Shown here piece after piece: positions 1 to 5,601 of a DNA stretch of 5,673 nt. The stretch spans positions 1 through 5,673 of the forward strand of contig CALBVI010000434.1 of assembly GCA_937969395.1 (NCBI GenBank). The letters are read 5' to 3'. The stretch is from an uncultured Spongiibacteraceae bacterium. GTDB lineage: Bacteria > Pseudomonadota > Gammaproteobacteria > Pseudomonadales > Dasaniaceae. The translations under genes and the position numbers were made by a program. The notes under the pieces were generated by a model. The model searched no databases. It was not told the origin of the DNA and saw only the letters and a program-made list of their open reading frames with translations. How positions within the stretch are numbered: position 1 is the stretch's first letter; the number at the start of each line of letters is the position of its first letter.

Positions 1-1075
1 GGCGGCCACTCACCTTAGCCCCAACATCGATATCGACTGGACTGCCATCAGCGCCTAAACCGATACGACGAGAAAAATAAGGCCTAGCGTTTTCACGATC
101 CGGCCGACCAACAGTAATACTATTATCCTGACCACCGATGCTGCCAAATTCAAAAATGTCAGATTCACGTAGAAAAAAAGCTCTTTTCTCAGGAAAGAAC
201 AAATTAAATCGACTCAAATCTACTTGGCGGGAATCAACTTCTGTTGCAGAAAAATCAGTATTTAATGTTAAAGCGCCGTTAATCGATGGCGTGATTTTAT
301 AAAAGGCATCTAATGACGGCTCGGCAGTTTGCTCATCATCACGAGGACTGTATTCTCTGTGGCGATTAATACTGATCGACGGCACAACATCAAGTCCAAT
401 ACCTTGCGACAAATCTGACAGCCCGGTTAGCGTACCCGCTACTGCAGGGTCAACGTTACGATTTCGGCTAGACCAAGCGATTGTTTCTTGCTTACGGGAA
501 ATTTTTCGTACTAAATTAATTCCCCAATCACCCTCATCATTAAAAGATAGAGTCTTAAATGGAATTTCCATTTCACCTACCCAGCCATCATTAACGATTT
601 TAGCCGCGACTTGAAAAATGCCATCCCAATTTCGATCTACATTGCCATCAACATAAATACCACTTCCACGAACACCATTGGCGTTCATTTCAAACTCATA
701 GCCACTGCGTTTATCGTTATAAGGATCAACGATCACTTTAAATCGATCTTCCGCACGTAAAGTTGCTCCTTGACGCATGGCTTGAGCACTAATTTTCTCA
801 GGTTCGCTGTCGAATAACCTAGCACCAATAAACAATGCATCCTTGGTATAAAGCAGAAGAAATTGTGTACGCTCTGAAGGCTCTGCATATTCGACAGGCT
901 CTACCTGATAAAAATCATCTATAACAATAGCATTCGCCCAGACAGCCTCATCTAACACCCCATCAATGACAGGTGTTTCTTGTGTACGAGTGACAGTAGT
1001 CGTTTTATCAACAGCTACCGCATTAATGCTTAAGGTTAAAACAACAAGAGCTAACAAAAATTTTAAGGAGTTCAT
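1..1075 (-). CDS. Secreted CBM9-like / DUF5916 protein, C-terminus cut off by window edge
   Basis: The reading frame is open from ATG at 1075 to the left edge, giving 358 codons. Residues 1-21 form a Sec signal peptide: N-terminal Lys, a hydrophobic core, and an AVA cleavage site before VDK. Residues about 28-215 match the CBM9-like N-domain of DUF5916 proteins: VIDGVLDEAVW at 36-46, ALFIGARLFDSEP at 80-92, EDRFKVIVDPYNDKRSGYEF at 109-128, and a GWVGEMEIPF stretch at 164-173. From about 225 the DUF5916 part begins, with the family signature FFPEKRAFF at 293-301 and YFSRRIG at 333-339. Complete family members are usually 700-900 residues and the C-terminal part is predicted to be a membrane beta-barrel, so more than half is missing here. 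The biochemical function of the family is largely unknown, and carbohydrate binding is only suggested by the fold. No in-frame ATG or GTG lies between this ATG and an upstream in-frame TAG, which supports the start, although no clear Shine-Dalgarno is visible. It lies 119 bases downstream of the cytochrome gene on the same strand. Confidence 0.9.
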   Translation of the reverse strand, partial: MNSLKFLLALVVLTLSINAVAVDKTTTVTRTQETPVIDGVLDEAVWANAIVIDDFYQVEPVEYAEPSERTQFLLLYTKDALFIGARLFDSEPEKISAQAMRQGATLRAEDRFKVIVDPYNDKRSGYEFEMNANGVRGSGIYVDGNVDRNWDGIFQVAAKIVNDGWVGEMEIPFKTLSFNDEGDWGINLVRKISRKQETIAWSSRNRNVDPAVAGTLTGLSDLSQGIGLDVVPSISINRHREYSPRDDEQTAEPSLDAFYKITPSINGALTLNTDFSATEVDSRQVDLSRFNLFFPEKRAFFLRESDIFEFGSIGGQDNSITVGRPDRENARPYFSRRIGLGADGSPVDIDVGAKVSGR

Positions 1076-1145
1076 AGCACCGATTCGGAATCTGATGGAA
1101 GAAATCCGATCGATTTTACGGGAAAGCTATTTTAGAAACAAAGCA

Positions 1146-1173
1146 TAGTGTTATCTTTTTCAAGACAACACTA
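1146..1173 (-). terminator. Hairpin between the cytochrome c gene and the DUF5916 gene, possible terminator or attenuator
   Basis: Read on the minus strand, TAGTGTTGTCTT and AAGATAACACTA pair over 12 positions, with 11 Watson-Crick pairs and one G-U, closing a GAAA tetraloop. On the plus strand the same position is an A-C mismatch, so the fold favours minus-strand RNA. It begins 21 bases after the cytochrome stop codon. The following sequence is only moderately T-rich (TGCTTTGTTTCT), without a clean U-run, so termination may be partial. It could equally be a processing or mRNA-stabilising hairpin. Confidence 0.5.
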
Positions 1174-1194
1174 AATAAAAAATCCATTTTCAGA

Positions 1195-1635
1195 TTACTG
1201 ATTTGCCACCGCTGGATTATAGGTCAAATGACAAGCCTCACAGGGAGGATATAGATCATCACCTGCTTGCTGCAAAGCATCAACGTCGCGTTTTGCAATA
1301 GCTGCTAGCGCATCATTCGCAGCGTTAATCATGAGCTGATTGAACGCTTGATAACCCGGTTCTTTAACGGACATCATGTCGCCCTCACCTGAACCACCTT
1401 GGCCCGTTAAAATAGCAGCTGTTATCGTTGTCAGAGCGGCTTGCTCAAGTCTTTCCCAATCCTCATCCGTTTTAGGATCGTAAATTTCCCACAATGTATT
1501 TGTTGCTGGGGTAATGACAGATTCCATTATTTGCTTAATCGATAATGGGTTTTGCTCCGCATTATTCTCCGCAAATAAGAAACTACATTGCGTCGCTAAC
1601 CCAGCTACAAACAATACTTTTATTAAGCGCTTCAT
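1195..1635 (-). CDS. Exported monohaem class II-like c-type cytochrome
   Basis: The product is 146 residues. Residues 1-22 form a signal peptide (Lys/Arg start, hydrophobic core, cleavage after FLFA), so the mature protein of about 124 residues is periplasmic. The single haem attachment motif CEACH is at 132-136, close to the C-terminus, and the rest is rich in predicted amphipathic helix. This is the layout of the four-helix class II cytochromes (cytochrome c' and c556). Cys17 does not sit in a proper lipobox (Gln at -1), so a lipoprotein is unlikely. Met37, in the first predicted helix (IKQIMESV), could be a sixth haem ligand as in c556, which would make it a low-spin electron carrier rather than a gas binder; this is inference. 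AGGG lies five bases before the ATG and supports the start. The gene is divergent from the b561 gene, with an FNR-like box between them. Similarity to the cytochrome c' at 2581-3033 is limited to the general layout. Confidence 0.85.
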   Translation of the reverse strand: MKRLIKVLFVAGLATQCSFLFAENNAEQNPLSIKQIMESVITPATNTLWEIYDPKTDEDWERLEQAALTTITAAILTGQGGSGEGDMMSVKEPGYQAFNQLMINAANDALAAIAKRDVDALQQAGDDLYPPCEACHLTYNPAVANQ

Positions 1636-1675
1636 GATCCCTGACCTTGTAAATAACCGTTAATCTCTAAGCCAG

Positions 1676-1681
1676 ACTATG
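1676..1681 (-). promoter_or_regulatory. Candidate -10 element for the cytochrome c gene
   Basis: CATAGT on the minus strand matches four of six positions of TATAAT. It would put the transcription start near 1669, about 34 bases before the ATG. The FNR-like box at 1702-1715 would then be centred near -40, the usual place for class II activation, where a poor -35 is expected. The match is weak alone and is reported because of its spacing to the box. Confidence 0.35.
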
Positions 1682-1701
1682 CCACTCAACTACCCAGAAC
1701 A

Positions 1702-1715
1702 TTAATGTAAATCAA
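1702..1715. promoter_or_regulatory. FNR/ANR-type binding site in a divergent intergenic region
   Basis: TTAAT-GTAA-ATCAA matches the FNR/ANR consensus TTGAT-N4-ATCAA at nine of ten defined positions; the only difference is A for G at position 3. The site is centred at 1708.5, about 73 bases upstream of the cytochrome c ATG and about 146 upstream of the b561 ATG. FNR-family regulators activate genes at low oxygen, and some relatives (DNR) respond to NO through the same sequence. Low-oxygen control of both flanking haem-protein genes is inferred. Confidence 0.6.
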
Positions 1716-1768
1716 TATATTGCCCGTTATATTTTCTAACAAACAACGTTTAACGACTTAATTGTTCG

Positions 1769-1774
1769 TATAAA
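1769..1774 (+). promoter_or_regulatory. Candidate -10 element for the b561 gene
   Basis: TATAAA matches five of six positions of the -10 consensus. No good -35 is present at 16-18 bases spacing. A start of transcription near 1781 would leave an untranslated leader of about 74 bases and place the FNR-like box centre near -72, close to the -71.5 position used by class I FNR sites. A second possible -10, TATATT at 1728-1733, is too close to the box for activation. Confidence 0.35.
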
Positions 1775-1854
1775 GCGGGAGATTAAACTTAACCTGTCAT
1801 AAAACTTACGTTAGGATTAGCTGCATCTAATAACTTCAATAAATTGTCAATCAT

Positions 1855-2532
1855 ATGAATAATGCCACCAAAAAACTGATTTGGGACTTACCGGTCCGGC
1901 TTTTCCATCTGGCGGTCATTCTGCTAATTCCGGCGGCGTGGTACACCGTGGAAATTTCTAACAACATGGATCATCATTTTTTAATCGGTTACACCTTGAC
2001 GAGCCTTGTTGCATTCCGTCTTATCTGGGGGTTTATCGGCTCACGTTATGCGCGTTTTTCTAACTTCATCTATCACCCTAAAGAAATTATTCGTTATGCA
2101 AAAAGTCTTTTCTCAAACAAGCCGCATGATCAAGGCTATACAGGGCATAATCCATTAGGGGGGATTTCGGTAGTATCACTACTTTTATTACTAACAGTCC
2201 AAATAGTAACTGGACTATGTGCTAATGATGAATATTATTATTTTGGGCCTTTCAGCGGTTACATCGACTTTGAACTTACCGGCACCCTAACAGAAATCCA
2301 CAAGCTCTCTTTCGATATACTTTTCGGGTTCATTATTTTGCACATTGTAGCTGTGCTATTTTATTGGCTGGTTAAAAAGCAGAATTTGATTATTTCGATG
2401 ATTACTGGAAAGAAAAACGATGAGGACGGCTCGCTGATTGCGATTAAAAATTCAAGACTAATATTCGCTATTATACTAATAACAGTATGCGCACTGGCAG
2501 TTTACGGAATATCAACATTAGAAGAAGGTTAA
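1855..2532 (+). CDS. Membrane di-haem cytochrome b, b561 / Ni-hydrogenase cytochrome b family
   Basis: The product is 225 residues and belongs to the bacterial cytochrome b561 / HydC-type family, which carries electrons between membrane quinones and a soluble partner. The N-terminus has the family motif WDLPVRLFH (10-18). Likely haem ligands are His18, His40 or His41, His149 (EIHK) and His163 (ILHIV). Hydrophobic helices lie near 15-33, 42-60, 103-121, 149-171 and 201-220; the GHNPLGG motif at 97-103 precedes the third. No hydrogenase subunits are nearby, so the partner is more likely one of the flanking cytochromes c, by analogy with gene clusters that pair b561 with SHP or cytochrome c'. 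The ATG is the only reasonable start: an in-frame TAA lies 13 bases upstream, and there is no obvious Shine-Dalgarno. The last codons form the 5' arm of a terminator hairpin. It is the only plus-strand gene seen here. Confidence 0.9.
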   Translation: MNNATKKLIWDLPVRLFHLAVILLIPAAWYTVEISNNMDHHFLIGYTLTSLVAFRLIWGFIGSRYARFSNFIYHPKEIIRYAKSLFSNKPHDQGYTGHNPLGGISVVSLLLLLTVQIVTGLCANDEYYYFGPFSGYIDFELTGTLTEIHKLSFDILFGFIILHIVAVLFYWLVKKQNLIISMITGKKNDEDGSLIAIKNSRLIFAIILITVCALAVYGISTLEEG

Positions 2533-2550
2533 AGCCCTTCTTCTAATGTT
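2514..2550. terminator. Strong hairpin terminator shared by convergent b561 and cytochrome c' genes
   Basis: AACATTAGAAGAAGG and CCTTCTTCTAATGTT form a perfect 15-bp stem around a 7-base loop. On the plus strand it runs into GTTTTA, a short U-tract. The 5' arm is the end of the b561 coding sequence and the loop contains its TAA stop (2530-2532). In the other direction it begins 30 bases past the cytochrome c' stop and the T-run is poorer, so it should work best for b561 but may block read-through from both sides. Confidence 0.75.
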
Positions 2551-2580
2551 TTACAAGGTATTTAGAAAGAGTATCAAAAA

Positions 2581-3033
2581 TTAATCTCTTGCTTTGTACT
2601 CTCTATGACAACCACCACAGCTAGTACGACCAAAAGTTCTTGGGTCAAAATCAGCCATGTCATAACCATCAGCTGCCAGTGCTAACGCACCTTTTTCTAA
2701 ATCAGCGGCAAGACCTTCAAATTTTTCCCAATTCTCCCATATTTCTTTTTTAGCAAGACTGCCTTCAATCATGCTGTTAGGAATAAAACCTTCAGTAATC
2801 ATTGACGCTAAGCTTGCCATATCAGTAGCATGACCTTTAAACGCTGCAGCATCACCACTTGCTTTAGCTGCGCCCAATTGACCTGACTTCCACTCTAAAG
2901 CATGGAATACGCTATCACGATATTTGTAAGCCATTTCTTCAGGGGACTTCTGCTCACCACCTTGTGAAATTGCCATAGAAGATAAGAAGGTAGCACCGAT
3001 TACAACTGCTGCTATAGTAATTTTTTTCATCAT
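2581..3033 (-). CDS. Cytochrome c' (class II c-type cytochrome)
   Basis: The product is 150 residues with a signal peptide of about 23 residues (MKK start, hydrophobic core, AIS before QGG), giving a periplasmic mature protein of about 127 residues, typical for cytochrome c'. The haem motif CGGCH at 139-143 is followed by REYKARD, the usual cytochrome c' ending. Helix A carries the family YKYR motif (36-39), and EIWENWEKFEGLAADLEK near 97-114 matches the family's third helix. Members are mostly five-coordinate haem proteins that bind NO and CO and help protect against nitrosative stress. Aligning YKYR with characterised proteins puts Phe43 where the usual distal Leu sits, which could change gas access. 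Two adjacent ATGs are possible (3033 or 3030). GGGAG at 3041-3045 is seven bases from the first, which I favour. It is convergent with b561 and downstream of DoxX on the same strand with a 127-base gap. Confidence 0.93.
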   Translation of the reverse strand: MMKKITIAAVVIGATFLSSMAISQGGEQKSPEEMAYKYRDSVFHALEWKSGQLGAAKASGDAAAFKGHATDMASLASMITEGFIPNSMIEGSLAKKEIWENWEKFEGLAADLEKGALALAADGYDMADFDPRTFGRTSCGGCHREYKARD

Positions 3034-3103
3034 CGTTTAACTCCCAATATTTATGCTTATAATTTTGTGCAGTGATAATATGAAATTTCAGTGAAGATTA
3101 ACT

Positions 3104-3136
3104 AACGTCTTTACATAACTTTACAACAAAACGTCT
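3104..3136. repeat. Short direct repeats upstream of cytochrome c'
   Basis: AACGTCT occurs at 3104-3110 and again at 3130-3136, 26 bases apart. Between them TTACATAAC and TTACAACAA are offset by exactly 10 bases, one helical turn. They lie 70-105 bases upstream of the cytochrome c' ATG, where an activator would bind. They match no regulator consensus that I recognise, and chance is possible for repeats this short. Confidence 0.35.
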
Positions 3137-3139
3137 CAA
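3112..3139 (-). promoter_or_regulatory. Weak candidate promoter for cytochrome c'
   Basis: On the minus strand TTGAGA (3139-3134, five of six to the -35 consensus) is followed after 16 bases by TATGTA (3117-3112, a poor -10). It overlaps the direct repeats and would leave a leader of roughly 70 bases. An alternative -10, TATTAT at 3075-3080, lacks a convincing -35. Some separate promoter is likely because of the 127-base gap after DoxX and the good Shine-Dalgarno. Confidence 0.25.
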
Positions 3140-3160
3140 TAATTGCCTCTAAGCGTGTTA

Positions 3161-3592
3161 TCAAAATAATACAAAACTGCCAGGGCCAATAACTGCCAAT
3201 AATAACAAACCACCAAAAGCCGCTAAATTGACTAAAGCAATTCGGCTATGTATTACAAAGTCTTCGCCTGACATCTTCCAAAAACAGTGGACTTGAGCCG
3301 TAGCGCCAAATAAAAATACCGCTAACAACAAAGCCGCTTCAGATACAAACACTCCGCTTATAATGGCAATCGAACCTAATAAATGGAGAACAATAGTCAC
3401 TGGCAGTACTATGCCTGCCATTGCCACTTTTTCTCGCTGAAACTCTGCAACTGCTGCAGAATAATTCATTGCTTTATCAATACCACTCACAAGAAAAACC
3501 ATCGCAGCGGCCAATCGAGCCACTAATAATATAATTGACAATAAAGGCTCTTGATTAATCATTTCAGCAATATTCATTGACCATAGATCCAT
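3161..3592 (-). CDS. DoxX-family integral membrane protein
   Basis: The product is a small four-helix membrane protein of the DoxX family. Numbering from the longest possible start (GTG at 3622), helices lie near 27-47, 73-91, 94-111 and 127-147. Family hallmarks are visible: VFLVSGIDK (42-50), the loop VHCFW followed by MSGEDF (111-122), and a C-terminal NLAAFGGLLLLA stretch (132-143) before GPG. DoxX proteins are linked in different bacteria to thiosulfate oxidation, thiol/oxidative stress and electron-transfer chains, but most, including this one, have no assigned reaction. The start is uncertain: the GTG at 3622 directly follows an in-frame TGA, has no Shine-Dalgarno and would leave only about nine bases after the predicted promoter. 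ATG at 3592 (143 residues) is chosen; ATG at 3577 or 3562 also gives a complete domain. Confidence 0.88.
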   Translation of the reverse strand: MDLWSMNIAEMINQEPLLSIILLVARLAAAMVFLVSGIDKAMNYSAAVAEFQREKVAMAGIVLPVTIVLHLLGSIAIISGVFVSEAALLLAVFLFGATAQVHCFWKMSGEDFVIHSRIALVNLAAFGGLLLLAVIGPGSFVLF

Positions 3593-3637
3593 AGTTTGAA
3601 GGCTTAAAAATTTTCTACTCACTCAGAGACTGGCGGC

Positions 3638-3646
3638 ATTGTAACA
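3638..3646 (-). promoter_or_regulatory. Extended -10 promoter element for the DoxX gene
   Basis: On the minus strand TGTTACAAT is a TG-N-TACAAT extended -10, with five of six matches in the hexamer. A T-rich stretch precedes it and there is no strong -35, as is usual for extended -10 promoters. Transcription would start near 3631, in the 126-base gap after the TRAP large permease gene. This implies DoxX is transcribed separately and favours an ATG start at 3592 or later. Confidence 0.45.
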
Positions 3647-3748
3647 AAAAACAAATCTATCCACAGTTATTATTCTTTTTGCTCACCGCAGCCCTGAAAT
3701 ATCGTTATCCCCTCACTAGCTGTAATGCTGGATGAGCTGCTAGGCAAA

Positions 3749-5071
3749 CTATATAAACGCAATAGACAGTGCAGGAAATATAATAATAGCAATCAACACT
3801 AACAACATAATGACGGCGAAAGGAAAGGCCCCGGCAAATACATCAAAAAGGCTAATCCGCTCATCATCCAACGTCGATTTAATGACATAGCAGGAAATAC
3901 CCAGCGGCGGTGTTAGTAAACCAATTTCAGCCGCAACAATAGTGATAATGCCAAACCAAACTAAGTTAACATCAAAAGGAGCAATCACGGGTAAAAATAA
4001 CGGCACCATAATCAAAATAATTGACGTTGTATCGAGGATCGTACCCAATACAATCAAGATACAAACATACATCGCCATAATACCGTATAAGCCAACGTCA
4101 GCTTGACCCATCCACTCACCCAGTTCACTTGGCAGGCCGGTCATTGCTAACATACGACTATACATAGTCGCCGCGACAATCAGCATTAATATAGACGCAA
4201 CGATATGACCTGTTTCAACCAATATTGCCCAGAAGCCAGAAGCATCTAATTTACGCTTTAATAAAGCGGTAATCAGCGCCGCCAAAGCACCCACTGCACC
4301 CGCTTCTGTTGGCGTAAAAATACCACCATAAATACCACCCAACACAAGGACTATCATCACAATCAACGGAAACATTTTTTGTAGCATTTCCATTGTTGTT
4401 AACTTGGCTTGCTGCTCAATATTTTCAAGCGCCTCTTTACCTTGGCCACCGGTATAATTAGGAAACCATATTGCCATGACAACAATAGCGCCAATGTAAG
4501 CTGTGGCTAATAACAGACCTGGAATAATTCCCGCTGTAAACATATCCGCAACAGACTGCTCAGCAACAATCGCATAAATAATTAACATCACACTGGGGGG
4601 AATAAGCATCCCCAAAACCGAACTACCCGCTACTACGCCAACGGCAAAACGCGGGCTATAACCAAAGCGCATCATTTCGGGAACAGCAACTTGCGTAAAC
4701 ACCGCAGCAGACGCAATACTGACACCGGTAATAGCAGCAAAAATAGCATTAGCCACCACAGTAGCAACACCTAAACCGCCACGCACTCTACGCAAAGCAT
4801 AATTAGCTACCTCATAAACATCTCGGCCTAGCTCACAGCGACTAACAAGTAGCCCCATTAATACAAACAGCGGAATTACACCAAAGATATAATCCTCTAA
4901 ACCATTGGATGCCGCCAAAGTCACCAAATACACTGGTGCCTCAAAGCTATCGCGCAATAACCAAACACTAATAAAAGACACTAAACCCAACGCAACGGGC
5001 ACATACATGCCCGCATAGATCAGCACTAAAATAATTAATACTGACAGTAAACCAACCATCATTCCGCTCAT
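3749..5071 (-). CDS. TRAP transporter large permease subunit (DctM family)
   Basis: The product is 440 residues, a normal length for DctM, and is hydrophobic throughout with about 12 predicted membrane segments. It is the ion-coupled transport subunit of a tripartite ATP-independent periplasmic transporter. Family motifs seen are GVIPLFVLMG (64-73), the TGVSIASAA segment (115-123), GMLIPPS (154-160), IFTPTEAGA (251-259), a DTTS turn (347-350) and LLTPPLGI (385-392). The two proline motifs, IPPS and TPPLG, lie in the two inverted-repeat halves that form the transport site. The ATG overlaps the TGA of the small permease gene in ATGA, so translation is probably coupled; there is no strong Shine-Dalgarno of its own. 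The substrate cannot be read from the permease; an organic acid is typical. No convincing terminator follows the TAG stop. Confidence 0.95.
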   Translation of the reverse strand: MSGMMVGLLSVLIILVLIYAGMYVPVALGLVSFISVWLLRDSFEAPVYLVTLAASNGLEDYIFGVIPLFVLMGLLVSRCELGRDVYEVANYALRRVRGGLGVATVVANAIFAAITGVSIASAAVFTQVAVPEMMRFGYSPRFAVGVVAGSSVLGMLIPPSVMLIIYAIVAEQSVADMFTAGIIPGLLLATAYIGAIVVMAIWFPNYTGGQGKEALENIEQQAKLTTMEMLQKMFPLIVMIVLVLGGIYGGIFTPTEAGAVGALAALITALLKRKLDASGFWAILVETGHIVASILMLIVAATMYSRMLAMTGLPSELGEWMGQADVGLYGIMAMYVCILIVLGTILDTTSIILIMVPLFLPVIAPFDVNLVWFGIITIVAAEIGLLTPPLGISCYVIKSTLDDERISLFDVFAGAFPFAVIMLLVLIAIIIFPALSIAFI

Positions 5072-5601
5072 GTGTTTTTTCTATCCTCTGATAACATTTT
5101 CAAACGACTCACAATGAACGTCAAAAAAACCAAGATGGTAGCGACACAGCCAATCACCAATATTAATCGAACTGGCCATACCGGCATCATAAACATGCCT
5201 TGATTACCGACATAATATCCACGATCAAAAGCCTCGATAAATAGTGGAATACCGCCGAATAAAATAGCAATAAAAAAAACAGCTCCAGCAAAATCAAACA
5301 ACACTGCCATCCAGTGTCCTAACTGAGGATTATTAGCAACAACACGCTGAAACAATGCATCTGAACGTATTAATTTTCCCGCCCTAACGGCATCAGGTAA
5401 TTGTAAAAAAACAATTGCTACAATGGATAATTCAACGAGTTCTTTAACGCCATCAATCGGCGAGTTAAAGACAAAGCGTAAAAAAACATCGGCATTAATA
5501 ATGACAACCAACAACAAAATCAATATCGTTCCAAGGCTATTTAAAACGGCCACTAACTTTGACAAGCCGTAAAAGAATATATTTTCCTGTGATTCAGACA
5601 T
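5068..5601 (-). CDS. TRAP transporter small permease subunit (DctQ family)
   Basis: The product is 177 residues with four membrane helices near 20-46, 53-70, 97-122 and 142-166. DctQ subunits associate with DctM in the inner membrane and are needed for transport. The family motif FNSPIDGVKE (45-54) follows helix one, and the VRAGKLIRSD segment (72-81) is the usual cytoplasmic loop. The ATG at 5601 is chosen because GGGAG lies five bases before it; the same frame could be extended six codons to a TTG, but that start has no ribosome site and would overlap the upstream gene by more. The start overlaps the preceding stop by one base (TGATG) and the end overlaps the DctM start by four, which indicates one translationally coupled operon. 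Confidence 0.93.
   Translation of the reverse strand: MSESQENIFFYGLSKLVAVLNSLGTILILLLVVIINADVFLRFVFNSPIDGVKELVELSIVAIVFLQLPDAVRAGKLIRSDALFQRVVANNPQLGHWMAVLFDFAGAVFFIAILFGGIPLFIEAFDRGYYVGNQGMFMMPVWPVRLILVIGCVATILVFLTFIVSRLKMLSEDRKNT

Noticed and set aside
966..1148. 60-codon plus-strand open frame
   Set aside because: It overlaps the N-terminus of the well-supported DUF5916 gene on the other strand, and shows no recognisable domain.
1195..1635. Lipoprotein signal at Cys17
   Set aside because: The residues before Cys17 (ATQ) do not fit a lipobox, while a normal cleavage site follows at Ala22.
1855..2532. Reading the b561 protein as a hydrogenase cytochrome b subunit
   Set aside because: The family name includes Ni-hydrogenase cytochromes, but no hydrogenase genes are present in the window and the neighbours are cytochromes c.
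3657..3665. CTATCCACA, one mismatch from a DnaA box
   Set aside because: It is a single copy with no further boxes, AT-rich unwinding region or dnaA/dnaN genes, so it gives no support for a replication origin.
3700..3748. Possible terminator after the TRAP large permease gene
   Set aside because: Only short interrupted pairings (CTCA/TGAG and AGC/GCT) are seen and no U-run follows, so no terminator is called.
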